Notes under the pieces: model-generated
What the model was told of the DNA's origin: nothing
The model's input: the letters and a program-made list of their open reading frames with translations, nothing else
The model's database searches: none
Translations under genes and position numbers: made by a program
Part shown: in pieces, positions 54,425 to 64,000 of the stretch
Layout of the letters: every line of letters starts with the position of its first letter
Position numbering within the stretch: position 1 is the stretch's first letter
Origin: Anastatus disparis
Lineage: Eukaryota; Arthropoda; Insecta; Hymenoptera; Eupelmidae
DNA length: 64,000 bases
Direction: 5' to 3'
NCBI GenBank assembly: GCA_017163975.1
Contig: JAFFSR010000366.1
Coordinates: 241,001-305,000, forward strand

Positions 54425-55534
54425 TATCGATATCACCGAAAGATTGTGAAAATGAAAGATTTCTATGACGTTAATAATCTTGCAATCAAAGATTGTAGAA
54501 ATCTTTTAAAAAGATTCCCTTGAAATATTACTTTAAATATTGCTGAAATCTTTCATAAATCTTTCATGAAAGATTTATTTGATTGTTTAAATATTGCTTC
54601 GAAATATTGCATAAATATTTCCTAAATATTTATTTGAAATATTTTAGAAAATCTTGTTAAAATCTTTCAGAAAACTTTCATTGAAATATTTGTTTGCAGT
54701 CTCTCAGGTGGACATAGCGGGCTTTCAACAACATTTCCGTTTAAAACTTTTCACAAAAGGCTAATGAAAGATTTCATCGATATGTACAGTAAATATATTT
54801 CTGAAAGAAAGGAGAAATATTTCATAAATCTTTCATGAAAGATTTCTATGCTGGTGATAATCTTGCAACGAAATATGGCATCAATCTTTCAGAAAGATTT
54901 CCTTGAAATATTTTCGTAAATATTGTTGAAATATTTCATAAATCTTTCATAAAAGATTTTTAAAATTGTGATAATCTTGCAATGAAAGATTGTAGAAATC
55001 TTTCATAAATATTTTCTTGAAATGTTACCGTAAATATTGCTGAAATCTTTCATAAATCTTTCATGAAAGATTTATTTGATTGTTTAAATATTGCTTCGAA
55101 ATATTGCATAAATATTTCTTAAATATTTATTTGAAATATTTTAGAAAATCTTGTTGAATTCTTTCAGAAAACTTTCATTGAAATATTTATTTGCAGTCCG
55201 TCAGGCGGACATAGCGGGCTTTCAACAATCTTTCATCGAAAGATGTTTGAAATCTTTCATTCTTTCCTTGCAAATATTTCTGAAAGCTTTCATAAATATT
55301 TCATGATATGTGGGTATTCTTGAAATATCTACGAAATTTTTCAGGAAGCCTTATTTGAAAGTTCCTGACAATATTTCATTGAAACATTTCTGAAAAGTTT
55401 AATGAAATGTTTCATAAATATTTCAGATTTTAATCCATGAAAAATTGTTGAATAGATAGTTTTTTATTATGTGATTCAAATGATCTAAAAATCTTAATTT
55501 CGAAAATTTTTGACTTGCGTACCTTTTTCCTTAG

Positions 55535-55876
55535 CTCGGCAGTGTTGACCTAGTTGCACGCGCTTATCTTCTTCGTCATAAAAGTCATAATGCCAAAAGT
55601 CCATGTTCTAAATGTAAAATAACTGGAATTAGATACAAACGAACTACAGTTTATCTTGGTGTAAAGCATGAAAAACGACTTGACAATGATTACATTTCTA
55701 TGATTGATAAAAGTCAATCATACTGATAAAAGTCCCTTATTAAAATTAGGGATTGGCTTAGTGTCACAAGTTCCTATTGATGGGATGCATTGTGTCTACT
55801 TAGGCGTACATAAAAAAATTCTATTTGCATGGATTAAGGGCATTTATGGTAAGAATAGGCGGCAATTTGCCCGATG
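55535..55876 (+). pseudogene. Transposase fragment with a frameshift
   Basis: Reads VDLVARAYLLRHKSHNAKSP, then CSKCKITG (a CxxC pair), then YISMIDKSQSY and TGA. The other frame continues TDKSPLLKLGIGLVSQVP, IDGMHCVYLGVHKKILFAW and ends at TGA (55874). The order (S.....CxxC..G...; PL..L...LVSQ.P.D.MH.V.LGV.K..L..W..G) matches the middle of a repetitive insect transposase-like family (from memory). Both ends are missing. Confidence 0.65.
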
Positions 55877-55969
55877 ACATTCCGCCCGCGGAACAGAACC
55901 ACCAGTGCTACCGCAACATTATACTAAAATTTTGAATCGCAACATAAAAATTTTATAATTCATTCGCAC

Positions 55970-56147
55970 CAGTGATGGATTTCGAGGATGCTTTATACAT
56001 TTATGTATATCTATATATTAGGATATCCTTTAGCCAACTTCAGAGTATACCGTAGAATTAGAGTATAAGCAGAATATATTATTCTGTGGTATATACTCTG
56101 AAGTTGGCTGTTGAATATCATATAAGCATCTTCGAAATCCATCACTG
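55970..56147. mobile_element. hAT-type MITE with 8-bp duplication
   Basis: CAGTGATGGATTTCGA.GATG at the left and the complement at the right; 178 bp; duplication ATTCGCAC at 55962-55969 and 56148-56155. A second inverted pair (AGCCAACTTCAGAGTATA) lies inside. Confidence 0.88.
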
Positions 56148-56155
56148 ATTCGCAC

Positions 56156-56349
56156 GATCGGTAAAACAGACAACTATATTTATTGTCGTGAATTTTCATA
56201 AACCCTAACGCTAGATAGCGACAGTGTTGCTCGAGTTTAATCGCGATTAGAAAAAAGTAATATTACTGAAATATAATAATACGGTTTCATCTCTAAGAAC
56301 TTTTAGGTATTTTTTATTGATTTAATAATGAAAATTTTTCAATAGTTAA
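56156..56349. other. Short spacer
   Basis: No feature. Confidence 0.3.
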
Positions 56350-56562
56350 TTAAGGCGACTACGGAAGTTCGGTTGAATTTCATTTTGTAGTTTACAAATT
56401 ACTCTTTCAGTTTCTAAAAGTTTTTGGATTTTTTAATTTTCCACCATTTATTATAATCCTTAGAATGGTGGAAACTTAAAAAATCTGAAAAATTTTACAT
56501 ATTGAAAGAGTAATTTGTAAACTCAAAAGTAAAACCTAACCTAAAATCCGAAGTCGCCTTGA
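56350..56562. mobile_element. Small TTAA MITE
   Basis: TTAA then GGCGACTACGGAAGTTCGG; right end CCGAAGTCGCC then TTGA (decayed). Central CACCATT and AATGGTG invert. 213 bp. Confidence 0.75.
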
Positions 56563-57303
56563 ACAAAACAATGAAGATAAACAAACTCTGGACTTATGAT
56601 AAATATATGGATTCCTCTCACCTATTATATTTTTATAATCTGTTTGAATTTTTGGAAAATAAAATTTCTTTTATTTTTTGGGCATTCAAATTTTATTTAA
56701 TTTTTATTTGTTACACTTATAACGATATATAAAATTTGGAAAATGATATAAAATATTTCAAAATAGTTAGAAATTTTAAATGAATGTTTAAAATGACAAA
56801 GATGGAGACAAGGGCTACATAAAGCAACAAATATTTTAAGTAAAATAACATTTATTCACTTTCATTTCTCAAGTATAAAAGTATGAAATTGTTATAATAA
56901 AATAAATGATTTTCACTTGATGAAAAAAAAAAAAATAAAATATGTATCATGACAAATATTAGAAAACGATGTTAATATGAATCATGAAAATTGAATTTGT
57001 TTTTTACTAATTCATAGGTTGTCAAAACACATGCTTCTTCTAACAATTTATTAGTTTTATAGAAACTTGTAATGTTGAAACGATGACATTTTGAAAAAAA
57101 ATTGTCATGTTAAAATACTTCATTTTATTAATTGTCATCTTGAACGAATAATTGAACATAAATAATTTATTATAAATATTTTACTTTTCTTATAATCTAA
57201 TAAATATTCTAATAATACTAAAGAATAATTGTACAAAACAATAAATATTTGAGTGCTTATATTGTTCATGAGCACTTTTCTTATCACAAGTCCCTGTAGA
57301 GAC
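56563..57303. other. AT-rich spacer beside the LINE 3' end
   Basis: No gene. Would be the pre-insertion 3' flank of the LINE. Confidence 0.4.
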
Positions 57304-58639
57304 AGAGAGATAGATAGATAGATAGATAACCAAATTTATTATATGTACATTATGTTGTACAATTAAGGGTATGGTTTCACGCTACTTTACCGATCGAAAA
57401 TTATAATTTTATAAAATTACAATTTTTGAAAAAACTATACATCGGAATGAGTTTTCCTTTGATAGATCACTTCATTTAATTTCGATAAAGGGCGGAAACT
57501 CTAAAAATTAGCGGAAAAAAGCGTTAATCGAAGATAATTAGAAAAACAAATTTCTCAGTTCGAAAAAATCAAATTTCTCAAAAACGGTGTTTCGTAGGGA
57601 AATTTCCTATTCAGAATCATTTTATCTTTGAAAAATGAAAGGCGGAAACTTGGTTGATAAATCATATCACAAAAAAGCAAAATTACATTTTTCTAAAAAG
57701 ATGCGATCAGCTGTAAGAATACAATGGCCGTGCAAGAAGCCATGTTTCATAGTTGGCATCAATGCTAATGTATAGTTTGGTACGCACCAACTTCAAATTC
57801 GAATTTTAAATGTAAATTGAATTTGTTTTATATGTATAATTTCTACAAATGAACACTTTTTCAACATAAAACTGTTTTATTTTATTTAAAACATAAATAT
57901 GTAAAAAATTTAATATTATAAGAGAAAACAATATAGTTTACATCATTTGCGAACTCATTATTTTTTTTTTAATTTTCATTATAGCAAAATAAGTAATCTA
58001 TTCGTTTCTTTGTTTGAAACAAAATATTTTTTGAATGACTTTATTGAATTAGCGAAACGTTGGCATATCCTAACCTTTTTAGAATGAAAATGTTTTCAAA
58101 AGCGAATAATAAGGATTACTTAATTTTATTGATAATTATGGTTTTTGAAAAATAAACAGTCATAAGTAATTTTATTAAGATAAGACTTTGAAAAAACGTG
58201 AGAAAAATCACTTAATTTTTTTAATCTTAGTGTAATGAGTATAAAATAAAATTCATAATATTATTTTTTAAAAATTTTTAAAAATCTATTTTTCAAATTC
58301 ATTATTTTCCTAATGTTTATCTTTTTATTCGGAATTTAAATTTTACATTCATGTTATATATAGATTTATCAATCAAACATAAATATAAAAAGAATAGAAA
58401 AGATTTTGAAATATATTTTTTTCGACACAATTTTTTTAAAGATAAATGAACAAGACTCTCCGTAAAATACAAACTGCAAAAAAACTTTCTTTTATTTGAC
58501 AAAGAATTCAATTTGGTAGAAATGAATGATTAGTTTTTGAATTTTGTAGATAAATTAAATCATAAATAAATGTACATGTTGAACCTTAAAACTTCAGTTT
58601 TATTTATGCATTATAATACTTATCATTTTAACTAAATAT

Positions 58640-58835
58640 TATTTTTTCAAAAAACTGTAAAAAACTATGAAAAAATATAAATAATCGTAAATAAATGTGA
58701 ATTATTGTAAAAAAAATTAATAAATTTAAATAACTGTAAATAAATATAAACAACTGAATATTTATAGTTATTTACAGTTATTTACAGTTAGTAACACTTA
58801 TTTACAATTATTTCCAGAAATTTTTTCCATATGGG
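58640..58835. repeat. TGTAAATAAC-family fragment, copy 3
   Basis: ATCGTAAATAAATGTGAATT forward words, then AGTTATTTACAGTTATTTAC reverse words, ending TTTTTTCCATATGGG. The left CCCATATGG end is missing. Confidence 0.65.
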
Positions 58836-59233
58836 CTTATTTTAATAAAATTATTTACAACTGTTTATTTTTAAAGAACGATAATATAAAATAATATTTG
58901 ATAAGATTATATTATATAATAAAATTATATTAGCAATAAAATTAAGTAATCCTTATCATTCGCTTTTCAAAACATATTTTCATTCTAAAAAGGTTAGAAT
59001 ATGCCAAAGTTTCGCTAATTCAATAAAGTCATTCAAAAAAAATTTTTGTTTCAAACAAAGAAACGAATAGATTACTTATTTTGCTATAATGAAAATTAAA
59101 AAAAAAATAATGAGTTCGCAAATGATGTAAACTATATTGTTCTCTCTTATAATATTAAATTTTTTACATATTTATGTTTTAAATAAAATAAAACAGTTTT
59201 ATGTTGAAAAAGTGTTTATTTGTAGAAATTGTA

Positions 59234-59667
59234 CACTTGGCGGAAAGGATATTTTTCCGAATGTCAACCTCAAATGGCAACATCGCATATTTTACCACAG
59301 GCATAAGAAAATTCCAAATTATAGAGCAAATTTCGCATCATCGTTACTCATTACTTAATGACATAATTTTAGTAAACAAACAATATTACTTTCTTTTTTC
59401 ATGATTCGAATTATTATTTTATTAAATAAAATTTTTATTTTTTAGTTCAATAATCATATAGAATTTAATATTGTGAATTTAAATTATATGAGCAATAAAA
59501 TTTAAATTGTTATCATTTGAATTTTGCATGAATAACCTATAAGAAAAAACAAAATAATCATGATGCGAAACTCAATGCATAATTCGAAGTTTTCTCATGT
59601 CTGTGGTAAAATATGCAGCGCTGCCATTTGAGGTACACATTCGGAAAAATATCCTTTCCGCCAAGTG
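59234..59667. mobile_element. CAC..GTG MITE with TA duplication
   Basis: CACTTGGCGGAAAGGATATT at the left and its complement at the right, TA on both sides. The opposite arm of the host palindrome (57830-57850, TATGTATAATTTCTACAAAT) has the same site without insertion and with a single TA. Confidence 0.9.
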
Positions 59668-60280
59668 TACATATAAAACAAATTCAATTCACATTTAAAA
59701 TTCGAATTTGAAGTTGGCGCGTACCAAACTATACATTAGCATTGATGCCAACTATGAAACATGGCTTCTTGCACGGCCATTGTATTCTTACAGCTGATCG
59801 CATCTTTTTAGAAAAATGTAATTTTGCTTTTTTGTGATATGATTTATCAAACCAAGTTTCCGCCCTTCATTTTTCAAAGATAAAATGATTCTGAATAGGA
59901 AATTTCCCTACGAAACACCGTTTTTGAGAAATTTGATTTTTTCGAACTGAGAAATTTGTTTTTCTAATTATCTTCGATTAACGCTTTTTTCCGCTAATTT
60001 TTAGAGTTTCCGCCCTTCATCGAAATTAAATGAAGTAAACTATCAAAGGAAAACTCATTCCGATGTATAGTTTTTTCAAAAATTGTAATTTTATAAAATT
60101 ATAATTTTCGATCGGTAAAGTAGCGTGAAACCATACCCTTAATTACAGTAATACATTAGAATAATAAAATTAATATAAAGCAAATAATAATAATAAACAG
60201 TAAAAAGAAAACAGAAATCAAGCAAATATATAAGTAAAATAAACTTTACAGCAATAAAATCAATACAATATAAAACAGTT

Positions 60281-63049
60281 TTATAAATTAGCATGAAGCA
60301 GAGGTCCACTCTCCAAGGCAAGGTAGTGTGCAAATGAGGATGTCTTGAATGTCATGAGCGAGGATGAGTTGCGTAATGTCGCAGGAAGATCATTCCATAG
60401 CCGCGAGGAAGTGACCAGGAACGATCGTAGGCGATACTCAGTGAATGAAAAAGGAATGGTCAAAGGTTTCACATCACCCCTCAAAGACCTCACCGGCAGG
60501 CTCCACTGATACATAGAATACAAATAAGATGGAGTACAAGATAAGAACATCTTATACAGAAACGTAGAAGAAAAATAGTTTATTCTACCCGCAGTAGATA
60601 ACCAGCCTAATGAGAACCTATAAGCAGAGATGTGCTCACGCCCACCTACACCGAAAATGTAACGTATACCAGAGTTGATGATTCTCTGAAGTCTAAGGTC
60701 AAGCTCAGCCGAGAGGTCACAGTAAACCAAACAGCAGTAATCCAGAAGTGGAAACAGCAATGTTTTTATAAGATGTATACGAAGAGCAAACGTGGTGCTC
60801 TTTCTAAAGAAGTTTAATCTGTAAAGCAGAGAAAATGACCTATTACACACTCGTGTAACGTGCTCTGTCCAGTTAAGCTTACTGTCCAACCAAACACCCA
60901 GACTACGAACAGAGGACTCAAATCTAATATTAGCACCGTTTAACGGAACGCCAGTTACAGGTGATGAGGACAGCATATTTATATAAAAATAGGAGCCAAT
61001 AATTATTGCCTTTGTTTTGTCAACATTCAATTTCAGATGGTTATCAGAGGCCCAATTTGAAATGAGAACAGCATGATCACTCATAAGATTAGTATAAGCG
61101 CTAAGTTCAGAAATCGGAAAATGCACATAGACTTGCAAGTCGTCGGCATATATCAAATGCTGTACACCAGAGTGAAAGTTGGCAGCAACGTCATTAATAT
61201 AAATGGAGAATAAAAGTGGTCCAAGCACAGAACCCTGGGGTACTCCTGTATTCAGAGTAACAAAGTCAGATGCATTACCATTAGAGTCAACAACAGACTG
61301 CCGTCTATCAGATAAGTAAGAGGCAAACCACCTGACAACAGTGTGCGAGACATCGAGAGAAGTTAGTTTCCGAAGCAGAGTGACATGGCACACAGTGTCA
61401 AATGCCTTGCTAAAATCAAATAATAGAAGCATAGTTACATAACGTCTGTCCATGTTGAGTCTAATATCCTCTGTTAGTTTGAGCAAAGCTGTTTGGGTAC
61501 TATGTCCAGTTCTAAACCCAGTCTGATGAGAATCCAACAGATGTCTGGTGGACAAGTAATAATATAGTTGTTGATGGACGAGACGCTCAAGAACCTTGGA
61601 CATGAATGACAACAAGGAAATAGGTCGTATATCACTCATAGTGCGTGGAGAAGAGACCTTGTTGATTGTGGTAATCAATGAGATCTTCCGACATGAGGCA
61701 AACACACACTCACGAAACGAATCATTAAAAATACGACATAGCAAGGGCCCAATAACTGGAAAAGCCCCATGAACAATAGACTGAGGGACCGCATCAAACC
61801 CCCTAGCCTGAGAAGTAGAATGACATATTGCCATCCTGACCTCCTCCAAAGTAACCTCATTAAACCTGAATAAAGGCTTATAAGGCTCATCTACATTAAC
61901 AGTATTCACATACTCAGAACCACAAGGGCCACCAAAGTATCGATTAAGCTCATTTATAGAAAATGAGTGTCGTGAGTTATTATCAGTAGAACATATACCA
62001 AGGTTCCTGAGCTCCCACCAGATCTGTCGCGAGTCCGTAACACCCGATAGTCTGTCATAGTAATATAACAGCTTAGCTGATTCAATGCACTCATGTGCCT
62101 TGTCCCGAGCAGTCCTATAGCATAGTAAGTCAGTATACAGTCGAGTACGTTTGTAGTGTCTATAAAGTCGATCTCTCTCATTGATCAAGCGACGATGTTC
62201 AGAGGTGATCCACGGACGATGAGCCCTACCCTGCCTGACCTTCCTGACAGACACGAATTGTGCAATCGCCTCATTGAGATGGTTGTAAAGACATTCAAGG
62301 CGAGCAGTAAGAGAGGAATCACCATCACATGTAGCGCACCTTAAAGAGCGAAAATACTGAAGGAGTGCAACATCATCAACAGACTTATAATCCAGAAAGG
62401 TAAAGTCTTTAAGCATAGATTTAGAAAGAGAGGACTTAACAGTCGCAGCTATGAAATCGTGGCCGTCAATGAATGGAATATCAGTCTTCCAAAAGTCGAG
62501 TACAATGTCGTTGGCATCGACAAAACACAAATCAAGCCAGGTGTCAGAAGAATAAGTATGATGAGTTGTGCCATAAGGAACCAAGAAAAGTGCATTCTCA
62601 GTAATCACACCTCTAAGAAACTTAGAGTCATCAGAATCAACGCACAAGTTAGTATTAAAATCACCAAGGATGATCTTCGAACTATAATTATGCATATACG
62701 ATGTTAAATCAGGTATGAAATCTGTGTTAGCCAAGAAGGGAGCATGTGGTGGCCTGTAGACTACACCAACAAAAATAGGTGAAGCCAAGTCCAGAGAATT
62801 GACCTCACAAAACAAATATTCAGGAAGACCAGGCTTACCACTCCATTTACCAGAAGAACAAAGGCGCCGCGAAGTAATAGAGTTGTGAATATATAAAGCA
62901 ACACCACCACCTCTAGTGTTACGATCCTGCCTGTGAAGCACGTAGTCATCAAGATCTATCAGAGAGTCACCAACAATCTGGCCCAGCTTGGTCTCAGTTA
63001 CAGCTATAACATGGAAGTAGGGGCGAGAAGCCAGAAAGAGTCTTATCAT
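60281..63049 (-). CDS. LINE ORF2: endonuclease and reverse transcriptase
   Basis: 922 residues from the ATG, without stops or frameshifts. N-terminal AP-endonuclease-like domain: ETK at 19-21, YRPP at 98-101, GDFN at 129-132, DLCFV near 174; the usual SDH is DGHD here (195-198), so the Ser is replaced. Reverse transcriptase: RPISLL at 475, FDFSKAFD at 544-551 (first Asp), GVPQGSVLGP at 602-611 and YADD at 634-637 (catalytic pair). The C-terminal region (about 700-922) matches the post-RT part of CR1/jockey-type elements. The frame is open upstream of the ATG to beyond the ORF1 stop and encodes LRVCHFNANSI, the normal start of the endonuclease domain, so the true start is earlier; ORF2 may be translated by reinitiation after ORF1. 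Acts in nucleus on its own RNA by target-primed reverse transcription. Looks potentially active apart from the DGH change. Confidence 0.93.
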   Translation of the reverse strand: MIRLFLASRPYFHVIAVTETKLGQIVGDSLIDLDDYVLHRQDRNTRGGGVALYIHNSITSRRLCSSGKWSGKPGLPEYLFCEVNSLDLASPIFVGVVYRPPHAPFLANTDFIPDLTSYMHNYSSKIILGDFNTNLCVDSDDSKFLRGVITENALFLVPYGTTHHTYSSDTWLDLCFVDANDIVLDFWKTDIPFIDGHDFIAATVKSSLSKSMLKDFTFLDYKSVDDVALLQYFRSLRCATCDGDSSLTARLECLYNHLNEAIAQFVSVRKVRQGRAHRPWITSEHRRLINERDRLYRHYKRTRLYTDLLCYRTARDKAHECIESAKLLYYYDRLSGVTDSRQIWWELRNLGICSTDNNSRHSFSINELNRYFGGPCGSEYVNTVNVDEPYKPLFRFNEVTLEEVRMAICHSTSQARGFDAVPQSIVHGAFPVIGPLLCRIFNDSFRECVFASCRKISLITTINKVSSPRTMSDIRPISLLSFMSKVLERLVHQQLYYYLSTRHLLDSHQTGFRTGHSTQTALLKLTEDIRLNMDRRYVTMLLLFDFSKAFDTVCHVTLLRKLTSLDVSHTVVRWFASYLSDRRQSVVDSNGNASDFVTLNTGVPQGSVLGPLLFSIYINDVAANFHSGVQHLIYADDLQVYVHFPISELSAYTNLMSDHAVLISNWASDNHLKLNVDKTKAIIIGSYFYINMLSSSPVTGVPLNGANIRFESSVRSLGVWLDSKLNWTEHVTRVCNRSFSLLYRLNFFRKSTTFALRIHLIKTLLFPLLDYCCLVYCDLSAELDLRLQRIINSGIRYIFGVGGREHISAYRFSLGWLSTAGRINYFSSTFLYKMFLSCTPSYLYSMYQWSLPVRSLRGDVKPLTIPFSFTEYRLRSFLVTSSRLWNDLPATLRNSSSLMTFKTSSFAHYLALESGPLLHANL

Positions 63050-63210
63050 CTCAATGTGTGCTCTAATAGAGTTAGCATTGAAATGACAAACTCTGAGACC
63101 ATCCTTTGCAGTGAAATGATTATTAATGAGTGATGAAACAGAATTATTAGTAGAGAGTGGTGTATTAGAGAGGAGTGGAGGAGAGAGTGGACTTACCCCA
63201 GTATTAGAAG

Positions 63211-63897
63211 CTACGGTGCTGGACTGACGCTGACCAGCTTCGCCTTGGCTAAAAAAGCATCCAGGTCCTCAACAGAAGCAACTTGGGTAGAAGCATCCTC
63301 ATTCTTCCTTCTCACAAAAATTCTTCCATTTTTCACGAATGAAAGAAAATTTAGTTTCTTGTCTTTCGATTTTGTAAGCACTTTCATCTTCAGCTGATGC
63401 AGTGAGGAAGGAAGGAATTCGTTGATGTTGATTAACGAAGGCGAAAGAGCAGTGACGCATTTAGCTCCAGAAAGAAGATTCTCAACAATCTGAGAAGTAT
63501 GAAGTCTCCTAGTCTTAATCTTAGCAGCTATGATCCCACGTGCAAGTGCAGGACTCTTCATTGTTACAAGCAGTGGCACAGTTGAGAAGCGGCGATCACG
63601 CTGCCGTGTAGATGGGGACATCGCTTCAAATGATGTACCAGCATGAATAACAGCAGTAGTAGAAGAAGTTGAGGTGAAAGAGTCAGAAACCGAACGTCTT
63701 AGTGGCCGAACAGATTCTATATCCTCAATTGAGAAACTAGCATCCAAAGTAGAAAAGACAGCAGATACACCTGCCTTAAGATTAGAGAATTCCGATGGCA
63801 CAAGACCACCCAGTACCAAGTCAGAAACCCTTTTAATACGAAGTTGCTGTGCTTTCAAAGCATCACATCGCTGTGATAAAGTTCTAAGATGATCCAT
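63211..63897 (-). CDS. LINE ORF1 (nucleic-acid-binding protein), partial or shifted
   Basis: 228 residues from the ATG at 63897. N-terminal heptad-like stretch (LRTLSQRCDALKAQQLRI) suggests a coiled coil; the middle (FSTVPLLVTMKSPALARGII, near 105-124) resembles an RRM-type strand-helix of LINE ORF1 proteins; the C-terminus NGRIFVRRKNED (190-201) is typical of insect CR1-like ORF1. Upstream, another frame (63998-63898) reads MESSVSKVSSLLTVLANKFS, VLESRVSAI, a plausible continuation of the coiled coil, so a 1-bp or 2-bp indel near 63900 has probably broken ORF1. ORF1 ends in TAG at 63213-63211, inside the upstream-open ORF2 frame. Confidence 0.75.
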   Translation of the reverse strand: MDHLRTLSQRCDALKAQQLRIKRVSDLVLGGLVPSEFSNLKAGVSAVFSTLDASFSIEDIESVRPLRRSVSDSFTSTSSTTAVIHAGTSFEAMSPSTRQRDRRFSTVPLLVTMKSPALARGIIAAKIKTRRLHTSQIVENLLSGAKCVTALSPSLININEFLPSSLHQLKMKVLTKSKDKKLNFLSFVKNGRIFVRRKNEDASTQVASVEDLDAFLAKAKLVSVSPAP

Positions 63898-64000
63898 ATT
63901 AATGCAGTAGAAATTGCACTAACTCTTGACTCAAGAACAGAAAATTTATTAGCTAGCACAGTAAGCAGACTGCTCACCTTAGAAACAGAGGATTCCATTG

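Larger units (their letters stand above)
51773..55314. mobile_element. CCCACATAGCA element with GAAAGATTT arrays (3.5 kb)
   Basis: CCCACATAGCATGAAATAAA at the left, TTTCATGATATGTGGG at the right, TA on both sides (AT if one base longer). Contains a 243-bp array (52019-52877), a 114-bp array (52878-53900), a reversed core (54070-53994), a 128-bp MITE (54091-54218), a GT tract and two ~490-bp-spaced copies of GGACATAGCGGGCTTTCAAC (54710, 55205). Confidence 0.8.
57363..60142. mobile_element. TTAA foldback element in the LINE 3' UTR (2.8 kb)
   Basis: TTAA both sides, ends GGGTATGGTTTCACGC and GCGTGAAACCATACCC. Arms 57363-58135 and 58936-60142 are inverted copies; the right one is longer by the MITE at 59234-59667. 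The loop contains part of a TGTAAATAAC element. No gene. Confidence 0.88.
57304..64000 (-). mobile_element. CR1/jockey-like LINE, 5' end outside the window
   Basis: Order on the minus strand: ORF1 (to 63211), ORF2 (63049-60281), 3' UTR (60280-60143), the inserted TTAA element (60142-57363), the rest of the 3' UTR with AATAAATTTGGTTATC and a (TATC)n tail to about 57304. A microsatellite tail instead of poly(A) is usual for CR1-like elements. ORF1 seems frameshifted near 63900; ORF2 is intact. Confidence 0.85.

Overview
The window is eukaryotic nuclear DNA: very AT-rich, with short spliced exons bounded by GT/AG sites, no operons, abundant DNA-transposon remnants, a LINE with a GATA microsatellite tail, and microsatellites. 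The overall style suggests an arthropod, possibly an insect such as a parasitoid wasp. That placement is an impression from the transposon types, not a proof.

Host-type coding sequence is sparse. Three short, serine/asparagine-rich multi-exon gene pieces can be assembled from reading frame plus splice sites: minus strand 5606-4834 (possible BEN-like domain), minus strand 13980-13520, and plus strand 14495-15976 (three exons, all joined in phase 1). The last two diverge from a shared region holding a good RFX X-box at 14136-14149.

Almost everything else is inverted-repeat (foldback) DNA elements nested in one another. They sort by termini and target duplication. (a) Elements flanked by TTAA, mostly beginning with purines (GG/GA), piggyBac/Kolobok-like in target choice: 427-1162, 3070-3469, 17646-18184, 23430-24520, 26031-26419, 29225-31894 (548-bp terminal repeats and a 365-residue ORF), 31959-32346, 36356-36766, 36763-37452, 42905-43284, 48483-48871, 56350-56562 and 57363-60142. 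(b) Elements with CAC...GTG ends flanked by TA: 7275-7951, 33554-33853, 46928-49326 (decayed transposase gene), 49557-51241 (two tRNA-like units) and 59234-59667. (c) Elements with CCC...GGG ends and a 2-bp target duplication whose interiors are arrays of one short palindromic word each: GGATATCC, GGAATTCC, CAGGTG..CACCTG, GGGATCCC/CATATG, TGTAAATAAC, GAAATATTTC and GGAAGCTTCC. (d) hAT-type MITEs with 8-bp duplications at 7451-7798 and 55970-56147.

The most unusual material is group (c). Elements with unrelated interiors share near-identical ends, and three large ones (8527-12568, 41494-46069, 51773-55314), plus the outer array beginning at 40824, carry long satellite arrays (149, 114, 243, 332 and 343 bp periods). 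All of these also carry versions of a non-satellite core with CTTATATA and, in three cases, CCACTT..GGGACAAAACG followed by a potential hairpin.

The right end (57304-64000) is a CR1/jockey-like LINE on the minus strand with ORF1, ORF2 and a GATA-repeat tail. Its 3' UTR is split by a 2.8-kb TTAA element, which itself holds two younger insertions. Paralogous copies and opposite palindrome arms inside the window supply several empty sites, so target duplications can be read directly.
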